DNA from: Actinomycetota bacterium
Lineage (GTDB): Bacteria > Actinomycetota > Actinomycetes > Mycobacteriales > Jatrophihabitantaceae
Direction of reading: 5' to 3'
DNA length: 13,159 nt
NCBI GenBank assembly: GCA_019241805.1
Contig: JAFAWL010000127.1
Span: 1-13,159, forward strand
In this document: piece after piece, positions 7,363 to 13,159 of the stretch
Position numbering within the stretch: the stretch's first letter is position 1
Layout: each line of letters opens with the position of its first letter
Notes under the pieces: generated by a model
What the model saw: only the letters and a program-made list of their open reading frames with translations
Told to the model about the DNA's origin: nothing
Database searches by the model: none
Translations under genes and position numbers: made by a program

Positions 7363-7449
7363 CTGCCGATCTAACGGCGTCAGCAGATCGCACAGAAGGC
7401 AGCGAGCAATGGGAGTCCCGACCCGACGGCCCTCGGCGGGAGATCGAGG

Positions 7450-7698
7450 ATGATCGGCATTGTGGTCGTCGTCGTGCTGAGCGCGGTCCTCATGCGCGGT
7501 CTGGCTTTTCTGGTCAAGGACGTGTTCCGAGAGGCCGGCGAGCCCGGGTCGGAGAGCAAACCATCGGCCGAGAACCGAGTGCGCCGCCCGCACCACGTGC
7601 CGCTCGACGATCTGCTCGGCCGCCACGCCCACGTCTCACAGCAATGGACCGCACTGGACGATCATCAGCTGGCGCGCTTCCTCGGCAACGCCTCCTGA
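7450..7698 (+). CDS. Small single-pass membrane protein, unknown function
   Basis: This 82-residue protein is not recognised. An N-terminal hydrophobic helix (about 2-22, IGIVVVVVLSAVLMRGLAFLV) is followed by a charged, proline-containing linker (about 23-50). The soluble tail ends HHVPLDDLLGRHAHVSQQWTALDDHQLARFLGNAS. The tail is rich in His, Asp and Leu and looks structured, perhaps a short helical protein-interaction segment facing the cytoplasm. Codon third positions are strongly G/C, like the neighbouring genes, which supports real coding. The ATG at 7450 is preceded by GGGAG (7438-7442) at 7-base spacing. It lies 101 bases before the flavin oxidoreductase gene on the same strand, but two hairpins intervene. 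It could be a regulatory membrane peptide; I make no functional claim. Confidence 0.65.
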   Translation: MIGIVVVVVLSAVLMRGLAFLVKDVFREAGEPGSESKPSAENRVRRPHHVPLDDLLGRHAHVSQQWTALDDHQLARFLGNAS

Positions 7699-7705
7699 CT
7701 GCGCA

Positions 7706-7762
7706 GCACGCAGGCGCTCCACGACGCTGGCGTGCGGGGCCTCACCGCCTGACGCTCAGCGG
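7706..7762 (+). terminator. Two tandem stem-loops after the small membrane protein gene
   Basis: The first hairpin begins 8 bases after the stop codon. GCACGC (7706-7711) pairs with GCGTGC (7730-7735), and an inner GCG/CGC is separated by an A-G mismatch and a wobble. The second is CCG plus CTGA (7745-7752, one bulged C) pairing with TCAG plus CGG (7756-7762) around the 3-base loop CGC. Neither is followed by a T-run, so they would be atypical, actinobacterial-style terminators or mRNA-stabilising structures. Confidence 0.35.
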
Positions 7763-7784
7763 CGGGAATACGGGACCTGGGGCC

Positions 7785-7790
7785 TAGGCT
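7785..7790 (+). promoter_or_regulatory. Possible -10 box for the flavin oxidoreductase gene
   Basis: TAGGCT fits the actinobacterial TAnnnT pattern and ends 9 bases before the ATG at 7800. The mRNA would therefore be leaderless or nearly so, consistent with the absence of a Shine-Dalgarno sequence there. No -35 box is recognisable. Confidence 0.35.
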
Positions 7791-7799
7791 GTCACAGAC

Positions 7800-8804
7800 A
7801 TGATTAGTGCGCCGCCCTTGTCCGTGTTGGACCTCGCCACCGTCAGTGCCCACGCGTCGACAACCGAGGCGCTGCGTAACACGACCCGTCTGGCCCAGCG
7901 AGCTGAGCAGCTGGGCTATCGGCGGTTCTGGGTCGCCGAGCACCACAACATGCCGGGCATCGCCAGCTCGGCCCCGGCCGTGCTCATTGCGCATCTGGCC
8001 GCCAACACCAGCGCCATTCGAGTGGGTTCCGGCGGCGTCATGCTGCCCAATCACTCCCCTCTCGTCGTCGCGGAACAGTTCGGCATGCTCGAATCGCTGC
8101 ACCCGGGGCGCATCGACCTCGGCGTCGGCCGGGCACCCGGCACCGATCAACGGACCGCGCTCGCCTTACGTCGTACGCCTGAGGGCCTATCGGCCGAGAA
8201 CTTCCCGGACGAGTTCCTCGACGTCGTGCGCATGCTCGCGGGTGACGCGCGACTGTTGCGAGCGATGCCGACCGCCGAGGGCATGCCGGAGATCTGGCTA
8301 CTGGGTTCGAGTGACTTCTCGGCCCGACTGGCTGGTCTGGTCGGCTTGCCCTTCTGCTTCGCCCACCATTTCTCCTCGGCGAACACGGACGTCGCGCTGG
8401 CGGCCTATCGGTCGTCGTTCCAGCCGTCGCAGTGGCTGGACGCACCGCACGTGATGATCTGCGCCAGCGTCACGTGCGCTCCCACGAGCCAAGAAGCGGC
8501 GCGGCTGGCTCGTCCGGGGTGGATCTCGTTCCTGTCAATGCGATCCGGTCGGCCGGTGGCCATGCCCAGCGTCGAGGAGGCGGCCGAGCGCGAGTTCAGC
8601 GAATTCGAGGAAGCGTTCATCGCCGAACGGCGCCGGGGCCAACTCATCGGCTCGCCGGACGAGATCGAGACCCTGCTGCGCGAGCTGCTGGCCCGCACCG
8701 AGCCGAATGAGCTCATGATCACCAATCAGATCTATGACATCGACGCCCGGATCCGCAGCCTGGAGCTGGTCGCCGAGCTGGCCGGGGTCACGGCCGCCGC
8801 CTGA
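7800..8804 (+). CDS. Luciferase-like (LLM class) flavin-dependent oxidoreductase
   Basis: This 334-residue cytoplasmic TIM-barrel protein of the bacterial luciferase superfamily would use reduced FMN (or F420 in related subfamilies) with oxygen. Recognisable blocks are PLSVLDLATVS at the N-terminus, AEQLGYRRFWVAEHHN (35-50), RVGSGGVMLPNHSPLVVAEQ (74-93) and HPGRIDLGVGRAPGTD (101-116). This pattern is typical of the YhbW/MsnO8-like group of FMN-dependent monooxygenases. Length is normal for the group. The C-terminal part includes LIGSPDEIETLLREL, the usual cofactor-region strand-helix. The ATG at 7800 has no Shine-Dalgarno sequence but a -10-like box just upstream. The physiological substrate cannot be inferred because no pathway genes adjoin. 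It converges with the universal stress protein gene. The gap 8805-8907 shows no gene or clear terminator. Confidence 0.88.
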   Translation: MISAPPLSVLDLATVSAHASTTEALRNTTRLAQRAEQLGYRRFWVAEHHNMPGIASSAPAVLIAHLAANTSAIRVGSGGVMLPNHSPLVVAEQFGMLESLHPGRIDLGVGRAPGTDQRTALALRRTPEGLSAENFPDEFLDVVRMLAGDARLLRAMPTAEGMPEIWLLGSSDFSARLAGLVGLPFCFAHHFSSANTDVALAAYRSSFQPSQWLDAPHVMICASVTCAPTSQEAARLARPGWISFLSMRSGRPVAMPSVEEAAEREFSEFEEAFIAERRRGQLIGSPDEIETLLRELLARTEPNELMITNQIYDIDARIRSLELVAELAGVTAAA

Positions 8805-8907
8805 TCTGGGACGTCGCGCTCGCCGACGGGCGCTTACCGTTGAGCCGTGCGACGCGGCGACACTTGCCCGGCTGACAGGCAATCGCTCGGACGAGAAGCT
8901 CGTGCGA

Positions 8908-9384
8908 TCAGGGCAGTAGCGACGCGATCGGTCGAGCCACATCAACGACCATCACCGGGGCCGGCTGCAACCGGGCCAGCCGTTCCGACATGGTTCCGCT
9001 GAGCCAGCGCCGCAGCCGCGCCGGGGTGGTGTTCGAGCCGCGACCGACGACGACGGCCCTCGGGGCGAGCCGGCGCGACACTTCGGCGAGTTTCAGTGGT
9101 ACGTCACCTACAAGGGTGATCATTCGGAACGCGACCGATGTGTCGTAAAGGCTTTCCACCACGCATGGGAACAGCGTGGCGGTGACCTCGTCGGGGACCG
9201 ATGCGTCATGCACAAACGCCGCTTCGGGCAGGATCGGCACGAATGGGCGCACCACGTGCGCGACGATCACCGTCGCGTCCTCGCGATCGGCCAGCGTCGC
9301 CGCGGATCGCAACACGTCACGAGAACTCGGGCCGCCGTCAATACCGGCCAGCACGGTGCGGGGTCGGTCGCCGCTGTTAGTCAT
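8908..9384 (-). CDS. Universal stress protein (UspA family), single domain
   Basis: This 158-residue cytoplasmic protein has the alpha/beta Usp fold. The N-terminus TVLAGIDGGPSSRDVLRSA contains Asp16 at the position that contacts the adenine in ATP-binding members. The C-terminal part VVVGRGSN...LSGTMSERLARLQPAPVMVVD is the Usp nucleotide-loop region. The loop departs from the usual G-2x-G-9x-G-S/T spacing (Gly114, Gly116, then 13 residues before Gly130-Thr131), so ATP binding is uncertain. I chose the ATG at 9384 because AGGAGG (plus 9389-9394) lies 4 bases upstream; the frame stays open to 9552 but without a better start. It is divergent from the GlsB-like gene. A predicted promoter and a strong leader hairpin precede it. 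Confidence 0.85.
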   Translation of the reverse strand: MTNSGDRPRTVLAGIDGGPSSRDVLRSAATLADREDATVIVAHVVRPFVPILPEAAFVHDASVPDEVTATLFPCVVESLYDTSVAFRMITLVGDVPLKLAEVSRRLAPRAVVVGRGSNTTPARLRRWLSGTMSERLARLQPAPVMVVDVARPIASLLP

Positions 9385-9402
9385 GCGGCCTCCTAGGTCG
9401 AG

Positions 9403-9422
9403 GCGCGCCGGGCAAGGCGCGC
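9403..9422 (-). promoter_or_regulatory. GC-rich hairpin in the usp leader
   Basis: GCGCGCC (9403-9409) and GGCGCGC (9416-9422) form a perfect 7-bp all-GC stem around a 6-base loop. On the usp transcript the stem ends 8 bases before the AGGAGG, close enough to influence ribosome access or to stabilise the 5' end. It is not followed by a T-run, so it is not a standard terminator. Confidence 0.45.
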
Positions 9423-9467
9423 GGGGTCCTATGGGGTAGGTCCGATCGCGGTCGATCGTGTCCGCAG

Positions 9468-9496
9468 ACCATAGGCCGGATCGCGTCGGTCGTCTA
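9468..9496 (-). promoter_or_regulatory. Predicted usp promoter
   Basis: On the minus strand TAGACG (9496-9491, four of six matches to TTGACA) is followed by a 17-base spacer and TATGGT (9473-9468, TAnnnT type). The predicted start is near 9461, giving a leader of about 75 bases that contains the GC hairpin. The -10 box overlaps one arm of an inverted repeat, CCATAGG (9469-9475), whose partner CCTATGG is at 9428-9434. This is a candidate regulator site. Confidence 0.45.
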
Positions 9497-9502
9497 CGGG
9501 GC

Positions 9503-9527
9503 GGCGCCGATTGGCAACATTGGCGCC
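9503..9527. repeat. Interrupted dyad upstream of the GlsB-like gene
   Basis: Two GGCGCC palindromes (9503-9508 and 9522-9527) flank a 13-base centre, and nearly matching bases inside each arm extend the symmetry. TTGGC also occurs twice in the centre. The dyad lies in the divergent usp/glsB region, between the predicted usp -35 box and the GlsB start, so it is a candidate operator. No convincing promoter for the GlsB-like gene was found in 9528-9590. Confidence 0.3.
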
Positions 9528-9590
9528 CACACCGAGCTGACTGAGGTTTCACGCAGGATTTCCGGAGGCACGAGGCGGGAGCCGCGTACC

Positions 9591-9938
9591 GTGAGTGGCA
9601 TGCTGGTTCTGATCGCGGTGCTCGTGGTGCTGGTCATCGTCGTGCCGATAGTGGGCTGGGCGCTGTGGATCATCATCAGCGCTGCGCTCATCGGAGCGAT
9701 CATCGGTGGCTTGGCCCGACTGGTCATTCCCGGCCGGCAGGAGATCGGCTTCCTGAGCACGATCGTGATCGGCTGGATCGGCAGCCTCATCGGCAGCCTG
9801 CTCGGGCGGCATCTGTTCCACGTGGGCACGTTCCTAACGATCCTCTGCGAGATAGGCGTTGCCGCCGTCTTGGTCGCGATTGCGAGCAGCACTGCCGGCA
9901 ACGCGGTGGCCCACCGCAACAACACGCTGCGCTGGTAA
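9591..9938 (+). CDS. GlsB/YeaQ/YmgE-family (transglycosylase-associated) membrane protein
   Basis: This 115-residue integral membrane protein has the family signature IGAIIGGLARLVIPGRQEIGFLSTIVIGWIGSLIGSLLG, Gly-rich helices around a conserved PGRQ turn (given here as two overlapping halves: IGGLARLVIPGRQ and GFLSTIVIGWIGSL). Members are linked to envelope stress, but their biochemical role is unsettled. An extra hydrophobic N-terminal helix (about 3-24) and a C-terminal helix (about 80-102) make it longer than the usual 80-90 residue members. The GTG at 9591 is preferred over the ATG at 9600 because GGGAG (9577-9581) is 9 bases from the former and 18 from the latter. It is divergent from usp, suggesting a shared stress response. 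Its stop lies 15 bases from the convergent LuxR gene's stop. Confidence 0.85.
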   Translation: MSGMLVLIAVLVVLVIVVPIVGWALWIIISAALIGAIIGGLARLVIPGRQEIGFLSTIVIGWIGSLIGSLLGRHLFHVGTFLTILCEIGVAAVLVAIASSTAGNAVAHRNNTLRW

Positions 9939-9953
9939 CCCGCCCGGTGGTCC

Positions 9954-12677
9954 CTACGAGCTAGGCGACCCGAGCAGCCGCCGCAGGTCCTGTCGCGAGC
10001 GGATGTCGAGCTTGGCGAAGATGTTGCGCAGGTGGTATTCGACCGCCTTCGTGCTGACGAACAGCTCAGCGGCCGCCTCCCGGTTGGTCAGCCCGCGCGC
10101 GACCATCCGCGCCACGACCTGCTCCTTCGCCGTCAAGCGCGTCAGCGGCCCGGGCGGCGCCACCGGCTCCGGCACCCCGAGCTGATCCAACAGGTACTCA
10201 CCGTCGGCCCGTAACCGCTCCGCCCCCAGGCGGGTGAAGGTCTGGACCGCCAACGACACCGGACCAATCGCCTCCCGTCGACGCCGTCGGTCAATCAACA
10301 TCCGTCCCAACTCGAGCGCCGCCAACGCATCCTCGAAACCGGCCGTACCGTCGCCGAGCGATTCGACGTGCTCACACAACAACGTGATCGCGTCCTCGAC
10401 CCGATGAGCACCGGACAACCGCCGCGCCGCGAGCCGCCTACGCAACGCTCGGCTCACCCCACCCCAGCCGACCGTCGCCGAGTCGTCCAACAGGCGCAGA
10501 GCCTCGTCGTCATGGCCGAGTTCGACATACGCCTCGGCGAGCCGATATCGCCACAAAGCCAGATTCGGATGCTCGGCCGGACCGTCCGCTCGACCCACCG
10601 TTCGCAGGATGGGCCCAGCCGTGTCGACGACGCCGGGCCAGTCGCCTCCGGCCCAGGCCAGGTGCAGAGCGGCCAAAGCACCGTAACCGATCGACTCGGC
10701 CGTGCCGGCGCGCTCGACGATCGCCGCGGCGGCGTCGACGTGGCCACGGGCCAACTCGAGCTCGCCGCGGGCCGAATGCAGCGCCGCCGCGACCGAGTGC
10801 GCGCACGGCAGATGCCACGGATGTTCCAGGTCCTCGCCCAACGAGATCGCGAGTTCGACGTGCTCGGCCGCCATCTCCCAGTCACCGGCGCGGAATTCCG
10901 CCTCGCCCAACTGCGCGTAGATATGCGTGACATAGCTCGTGTGCGCGCCCGACTGCACCCAGCGCACGACCGTCGTCAGGTCCTCGCGGGCACCGTGGAG
11001 GTCGCCCGACCAATTGCGGGCGATCCCGCGCGTAGCCAGAAGCTCGGTCTCGAACGGCGCCGGGCGACGATGATGAGCCGAACACGGTTCGAGCAATTGC
11101 TCGACCACCTCGAACCGGCCGTTGTGCGCGTGGCCCCATGCCTGCGCCTGCAACGCCACCGAGTCGGTCAACGAACCGGCCCGACTGTAACGGCGCGCCC
11201 GCTCGGCCCAGCTGATCGCGACCGAATTGTGCCCGATCATCACGCTGATCAATGCCAGCAGCGCCGCGATCCGGCTCTCGTCCTCGAGCGGCACCGGATC
11301 GGGCCCCTCGATGGTCTCGACCAGCCGTGCGAACGAGGCCTCGACCTGCCCGCTGACCAGATCCATGATCGCCAACGCGTAGCGCTGGTGCGCGCTGGAC
11401 GGCGCGGCCGCCACCCGATCGGCCTGCGATTCGGCGCCGGCCAGATCGCCGCCCAACACAGCGAATTCCACGGCGTCATACAGATCGGTCCGGCGCCGCT
11501 CGGCGTCCGGATCGACCGCGGCCGCGGCCTGCCGGTGACCGGCCGCGGCCAGGTACCGGCCGCGCATCAGCTCGACCGCGGCCAGCTCCCGCAGCTCGAC
11601 CGCCAGCCTTTCGTCACCGCCGATGCCCACTGCGGCCACCCGATGCTGGTACGACGCCGGTGGCACCAACCGGGCACCTGCCGACGCGTGCAGCGCCCGA
11701 CGGTGCGAGGGCGAAAGGTCGTTGTAGACGGCCGCCCGCACGAGCGGGTGCGGAAAGTGCAGCACGTCGCCGGTCGGACCGATCTCGACATGGAGCAGTC
11801 CGGAGGCCACCGCGGCGTCGGCTGCCGCATCGGCGTCGGGCACATCGGCGATGGCGGCTGCGGTGTCGACGTCGCAGCGCTGCCCCACCACAGCCACGGC
11901 GGCGATCACCTCCCGCGTGGCCGGCGCCAATCGGGCCAGTCGCGCGTAGATCGTCGCCGCAAAAGCGCGCGGCGCCGGCAGCTCGATCACCGGCCCGAGC
12001 AGTGCCCGGTCGGGCAACTCGTTCAACAATGCCGCGACATATAAGGGATTTCCGGCTGTATGTCGCCACAACTGCTCGCCGCCCGCCGCTTCACTGCGGC
12101 GTCCGCTCGCGCTCACCATGCGCACGACGTCGGCCGCGCTCAACCCGCTCAATTCGATACGGCGCCCCAGGCGCGGATCGCTCAGCAGTCGCGCCCAACT
12201 GCTGCCGACCCGATCGAGCTGAACGGGTCGCGCCGCCAACAGGACGAGCACGCGATCGTTGCGTAACCGTCGGCAGAAGAACAACAGCGCCTGGGCCGAG
12301 CGGATGTCGAGCCAGTGGAAATCGTCGACGACGAGGATCAGCGGGCCGGCGTCCTGCCGCGTCCCGACCCCGTCCAGCAACGCGTTGCCGACGGCGTACA
12401 CATCGGCCGGGCCGCTCGATTCGACGGGCGCGCCCAGCAATCCGAGCAGCTGGTTGGCCACACCCAGATCGAACTCGGACTCGGTCTCGTCACCACTGAC
12501 GCACACGACCAGCGAAGAGTCGAGTCCACCGGTGAAGCGGGCCAGCAACGCCGTCTTGCCGATACCGGCCTCACCCTCGACCAGCACGACCTGCGGAGTG
12601 CCGCCATCAGCTTGGTCGAATGCGGCGTGCAGTGCGTCCAGTTCGGCTGATCGTCCGACGAACGGCGCCTTCGCCAT
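9954..12677 (-). CDS. LAL-family LuxR transcriptional regulator (AAA/STAND ATPase plus HTH)
   Basis: This 907-residue regulator belongs to the large ATP-binding LuxR (MalT-like) group. Residues 1 to about 300 form the AAA/STAND module: FVGRSAELDAL, Walker A GEAGIGKT (35-42), Walker B LILVVDDFHWLD (Asp118-Asp119) and the sensor-like LAARP (147-151). A long helical, TPR-like middle (about 330-840) probably binds an inducer or partner. Residues 847-902 are the LuxR helix-turn-helix (LTAKEQVVARMVARGLTNRE and VEYHLRNIFAKL). The length is normal for the family and the frame is intact. The ATG at 12677 is preceded by GGGAG at 6-base spacing. It begins 54 bases after the stop of an MMPL gene on the same strand, so it may be co-transcribed and may control exporter or nearby genes. 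Its effector and targets are unknown. Confidence 0.92.
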   Translation of the reverse strand: MAKAPFVGRSAELDALHAAFDQADGGTPQVVLVEGEAGIGKTALLARFTGGLDSSLVVCVSGDETESEFDLGVANQLLGLLGAPVESSGPADVYAVGNALLDGVGTRQDAGPLILVVDDFHWLDIRSAQALLFFCRRLRNDRVLVLLAARPVQLDRVGSSWARLLSDPRLGRRIELSGLSAADVVRMVSASGRRSEAAGGEQLWRHTAGNPLYVAALLNELPDRALLGPVIELPAPRAFAATIYARLARLAPATREVIAAVAVVGQRCDVDTAAAIADVPDADAAADAAVASGLLHVEIGPTGDVLHFPHPLVRAAVYNDLSPSHRRALHASAGARLVPPASYQHRVAAVGIGGDERLAVELRELAAVELMRGRYLAAAGHRQAAAAVDPDAERRRTDLYDAVEFAVLGGDLAGAESQADRVAAAPSSAHQRYALAIMDLVSGQVEASFARLVETIEGPDPVPLEDESRIAALLALISVMIGHNSVAISWAERARRYSRAGSLTDSVALQAQAWGHAHNGRFEVVEQLLEPCSAHHRRPAPFETELLATRGIARNWSGDLHGAREDLTTVVRWVQSGAHTSYVTHIYAQLGEAEFRAGDWEMAAEHVELAISLGEDLEHPWHLPCAHSVAAALHSARGELELARGHVDAAAAIVERAGTAESIGYGALAALHLAWAGGDWPGVVDTAGPILRTVGRADGPAEHPNLALWRYRLAEAYVELGHDDEALRLLDDSATVGWGGVSRALRRRLAARRLSGAHRVEDAITLLCEHVESLGDGTAGFEDALAALELGRMLIDRRRRREAIGPVSLAVQTFTRLGAERLRADGEYLLDQLGVPEPVAPPGPLTRLTAKEQVVARMVARGLTNREAAAELFVSTKAVEYHLRNIFAKLDIRSRQDLRRLLGSPSS

Positions 12678-12688
12678 CGCGCGCTCCC

Positions 12689-12715
12689 GGATGGGCTGAG
12701 GGTCGGCTCATCCTA
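12689..12715 (-). promoter_or_regulatory. Imperfect dyad and -10-like box upstream of the LuxR gene
   Basis: Between the MMPL stop and the LuxR start, GGATGGGCTG (12689-12698) and CGGCTCATCC (12704-12713) form a 10-bp dyad around a 5-base loop. It pairs fully only with two G-U wobbles on the plus-strand RNA; the minus-strand RNA has two A-C mismatches. That suits a protein-binding site better than a terminator. TAGGAT on the minus strand (12715-12710) could be a -10 box overlapping the dyad. No -35 box is visible. Confidence 0.3.
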
Positions 12716-12731
12716 GCTGCGCGCGGTGCTC

Positions 12732-13159
12732 TCATGGTGAGGTTATTGACGGCTCCCTCTCGGACTCCTCGTCCCGGCCGGCCAGGGGCGCCTCGGCTGC
12801 CGCGAGCTTGGCCAGGTGTTCCGTCCCCTCGATGTCGAGGTTCGGGGTGATCCGGTCGAGCCACTTCGGCATCCACCAGGCGTGTCGGTCCAGCAGTGAC
12901 ATGACCGCCGGCACCAGCAACATGCGGATGATGCTGGCGTCTATCAGCACGGCCGCGGCCATGCCGACCGCCAGCATCTTGACCGTCGGGTCGTCGTCCA
13001 GGACGAAGCTCAGGAAGACCACGACCATGATCGCGGCCGCGGTGGTGATCACCCGCGCCGTGCTGCCGATACCGATCGCGACGCTGCGGTGCGCATCCTC
13101 CGTCTTGGCCCAGGCCTCGTGCACCCGCGAGATCAGGAACACCTCGTAGTCCATCGACA
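12732..13159 (-). CDS. MMPL-family RND exporter, C-terminal part (enters from right edge)
   Basis: This is the last 142 residues of an MMPL-family exporter. It begins with SMDYEVFLISRVHEAW, the second Asp-Tyr motif that lines the proton pathway in this family. Membrane helices follow (ITTAAAIMVVVFLSFVL, MLAVGMAAAVLIDASIIRMLLVPAVMSLL). The cytoplasmic tail after WWMPKWLDRITPNLDIEG is acidic and short, ending ESEREPSITSP. It cannot be the same gene copy as the fragment at the left edge: that one is a 5' end, and the large middle part is absent from both. Its stop lies 54 bases before the LuxR start on the same strand. The substrate is unknown. Confidence 0.9.
   Translation of the reverse strand, partial: SMDYEVFLISRVHEAWAKTEDAHRSVAIGIGSTARVITTAAAIMVVVFLSFVLDDDPTVKMLAVGMAAAVLIDASIIRMLLVPAVMSLLDRHAWWMPKWLDRITPNLDIEGTEHLAKLAAAEAPLAGRDEESEREPSITSP

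Noticed and set aside
6349..7374. 341-residue open frame on the plus strand, antisense to the antiporter
   Set aside because: Low-complexity charged composition. The minus strand encodes a clear membrane antiporter.
9421..9475. Possible DosR-type site upstream of the stress protein
   Set aside because: GGTCC/GGACC pieces are present, but their arrangement does not match the known GGGAC-type palindrome.
9385..9552. N-terminal extension of the universal stress protein to 9552
   Set aside because: The extension is Arg/Pro/Ser-rich, crosses the leader hairpin and predicted promoter, and lacks a ribosome binding site. The ATG at 9384 has a strong AGGAG.
10368..12044. 558-residue open frame on the plus strand, antisense to the LuxR gene
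   Set aside because: It is rich in Arg, Gln, Asp and His with no recognisable domain, as expected for the complement of a high-GC gene. The opposite strand encodes a complete LAL regulator.
1..13159. CRISPR arrays, tRNA or rRNA genes, insertion sequences, att sites
   Set aside because: No regularly spaced repeats, cloverleaf-like segments, transposase or integrase frames, or terminal inverted repeats were seen.

Overview
The window is high-GC DNA with G/C-rich third codon positions, Shine-Dalgarno starts mixed with likely leaderless starts, and gene families typical of Actinobacteria: MMPL exporters, a LAL-type LuxR regulator, a DUF664 DinB protein, a luciferase-like flavin oxidoreductase and a universal stress protein. 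It is most likely chromosomal DNA of a soil-type actinomycete. The genus cannot be fixed from sequence reading alone.

Layout, left to right. A 5' fragment of an MMPL exporter gene runs off the left edge (minus strand, starting at 588). After a 253-base non-coding stretch containing a strong hairpin comes a three-gene minus-strand molybdate/tungstate operon, transcribed 4052 to 842: an HTH plus Mop-domain regulator, a WtpA/ModA-like binding lipoprotein, and one polypeptide that fuses the permease (ModB) to the ATPase (ModC). The three genes overlap by 4 bases at each junction, and the first appears to be leaderless, with a 12-bp perfect palindrome just upstream of its -10 box. Divergent from the operon is a DinB/DUF664 protein (4211-4705). 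Converging on it is a PQQ/beta-propeller lipoprotein (4722-6005). Next is a CPA1-type cation/proton antiporter (6037-7239), whose start is best set by a Shine-Dalgarno sequence inside the longest reading frame.

The right half holds a small single-pass membrane protein of unknown function (7450-7698), a luciferase-like flavin oxidoreductase (7800-8804), a universal stress protein (8908-9384, minus) divergent from a GlsB/YeaQ-type membrane protein (9591-9938), and a 907-residue LAL-family LuxR regulator (9954-12677, minus). The 3' end of a second MMPL exporter (12732-13159, minus) lies directly upstream of the LuxR gene and may be co-transcribed with it.

Functionally, only the molybdate/tungstate cassette forms a clear co-operating unit: the regulator senses the oxyanion, the lipoprotein captures it, and the fused permease-ATPase imports it. 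The usp/glsB pair looks like a divergent stress-response module. The remaining genes are individually recognisable housekeeping or accessory functions. I found no CRISPR array, tRNA, rRNA, insertion sequence, phage gene or defence system. No entirely new system is evident. The best leads are the one-chain ModBC transporter with its self-contained regulator, the leaderless promoter with palindrome, the structured usp leader, and the MMPL-LuxR pairing.
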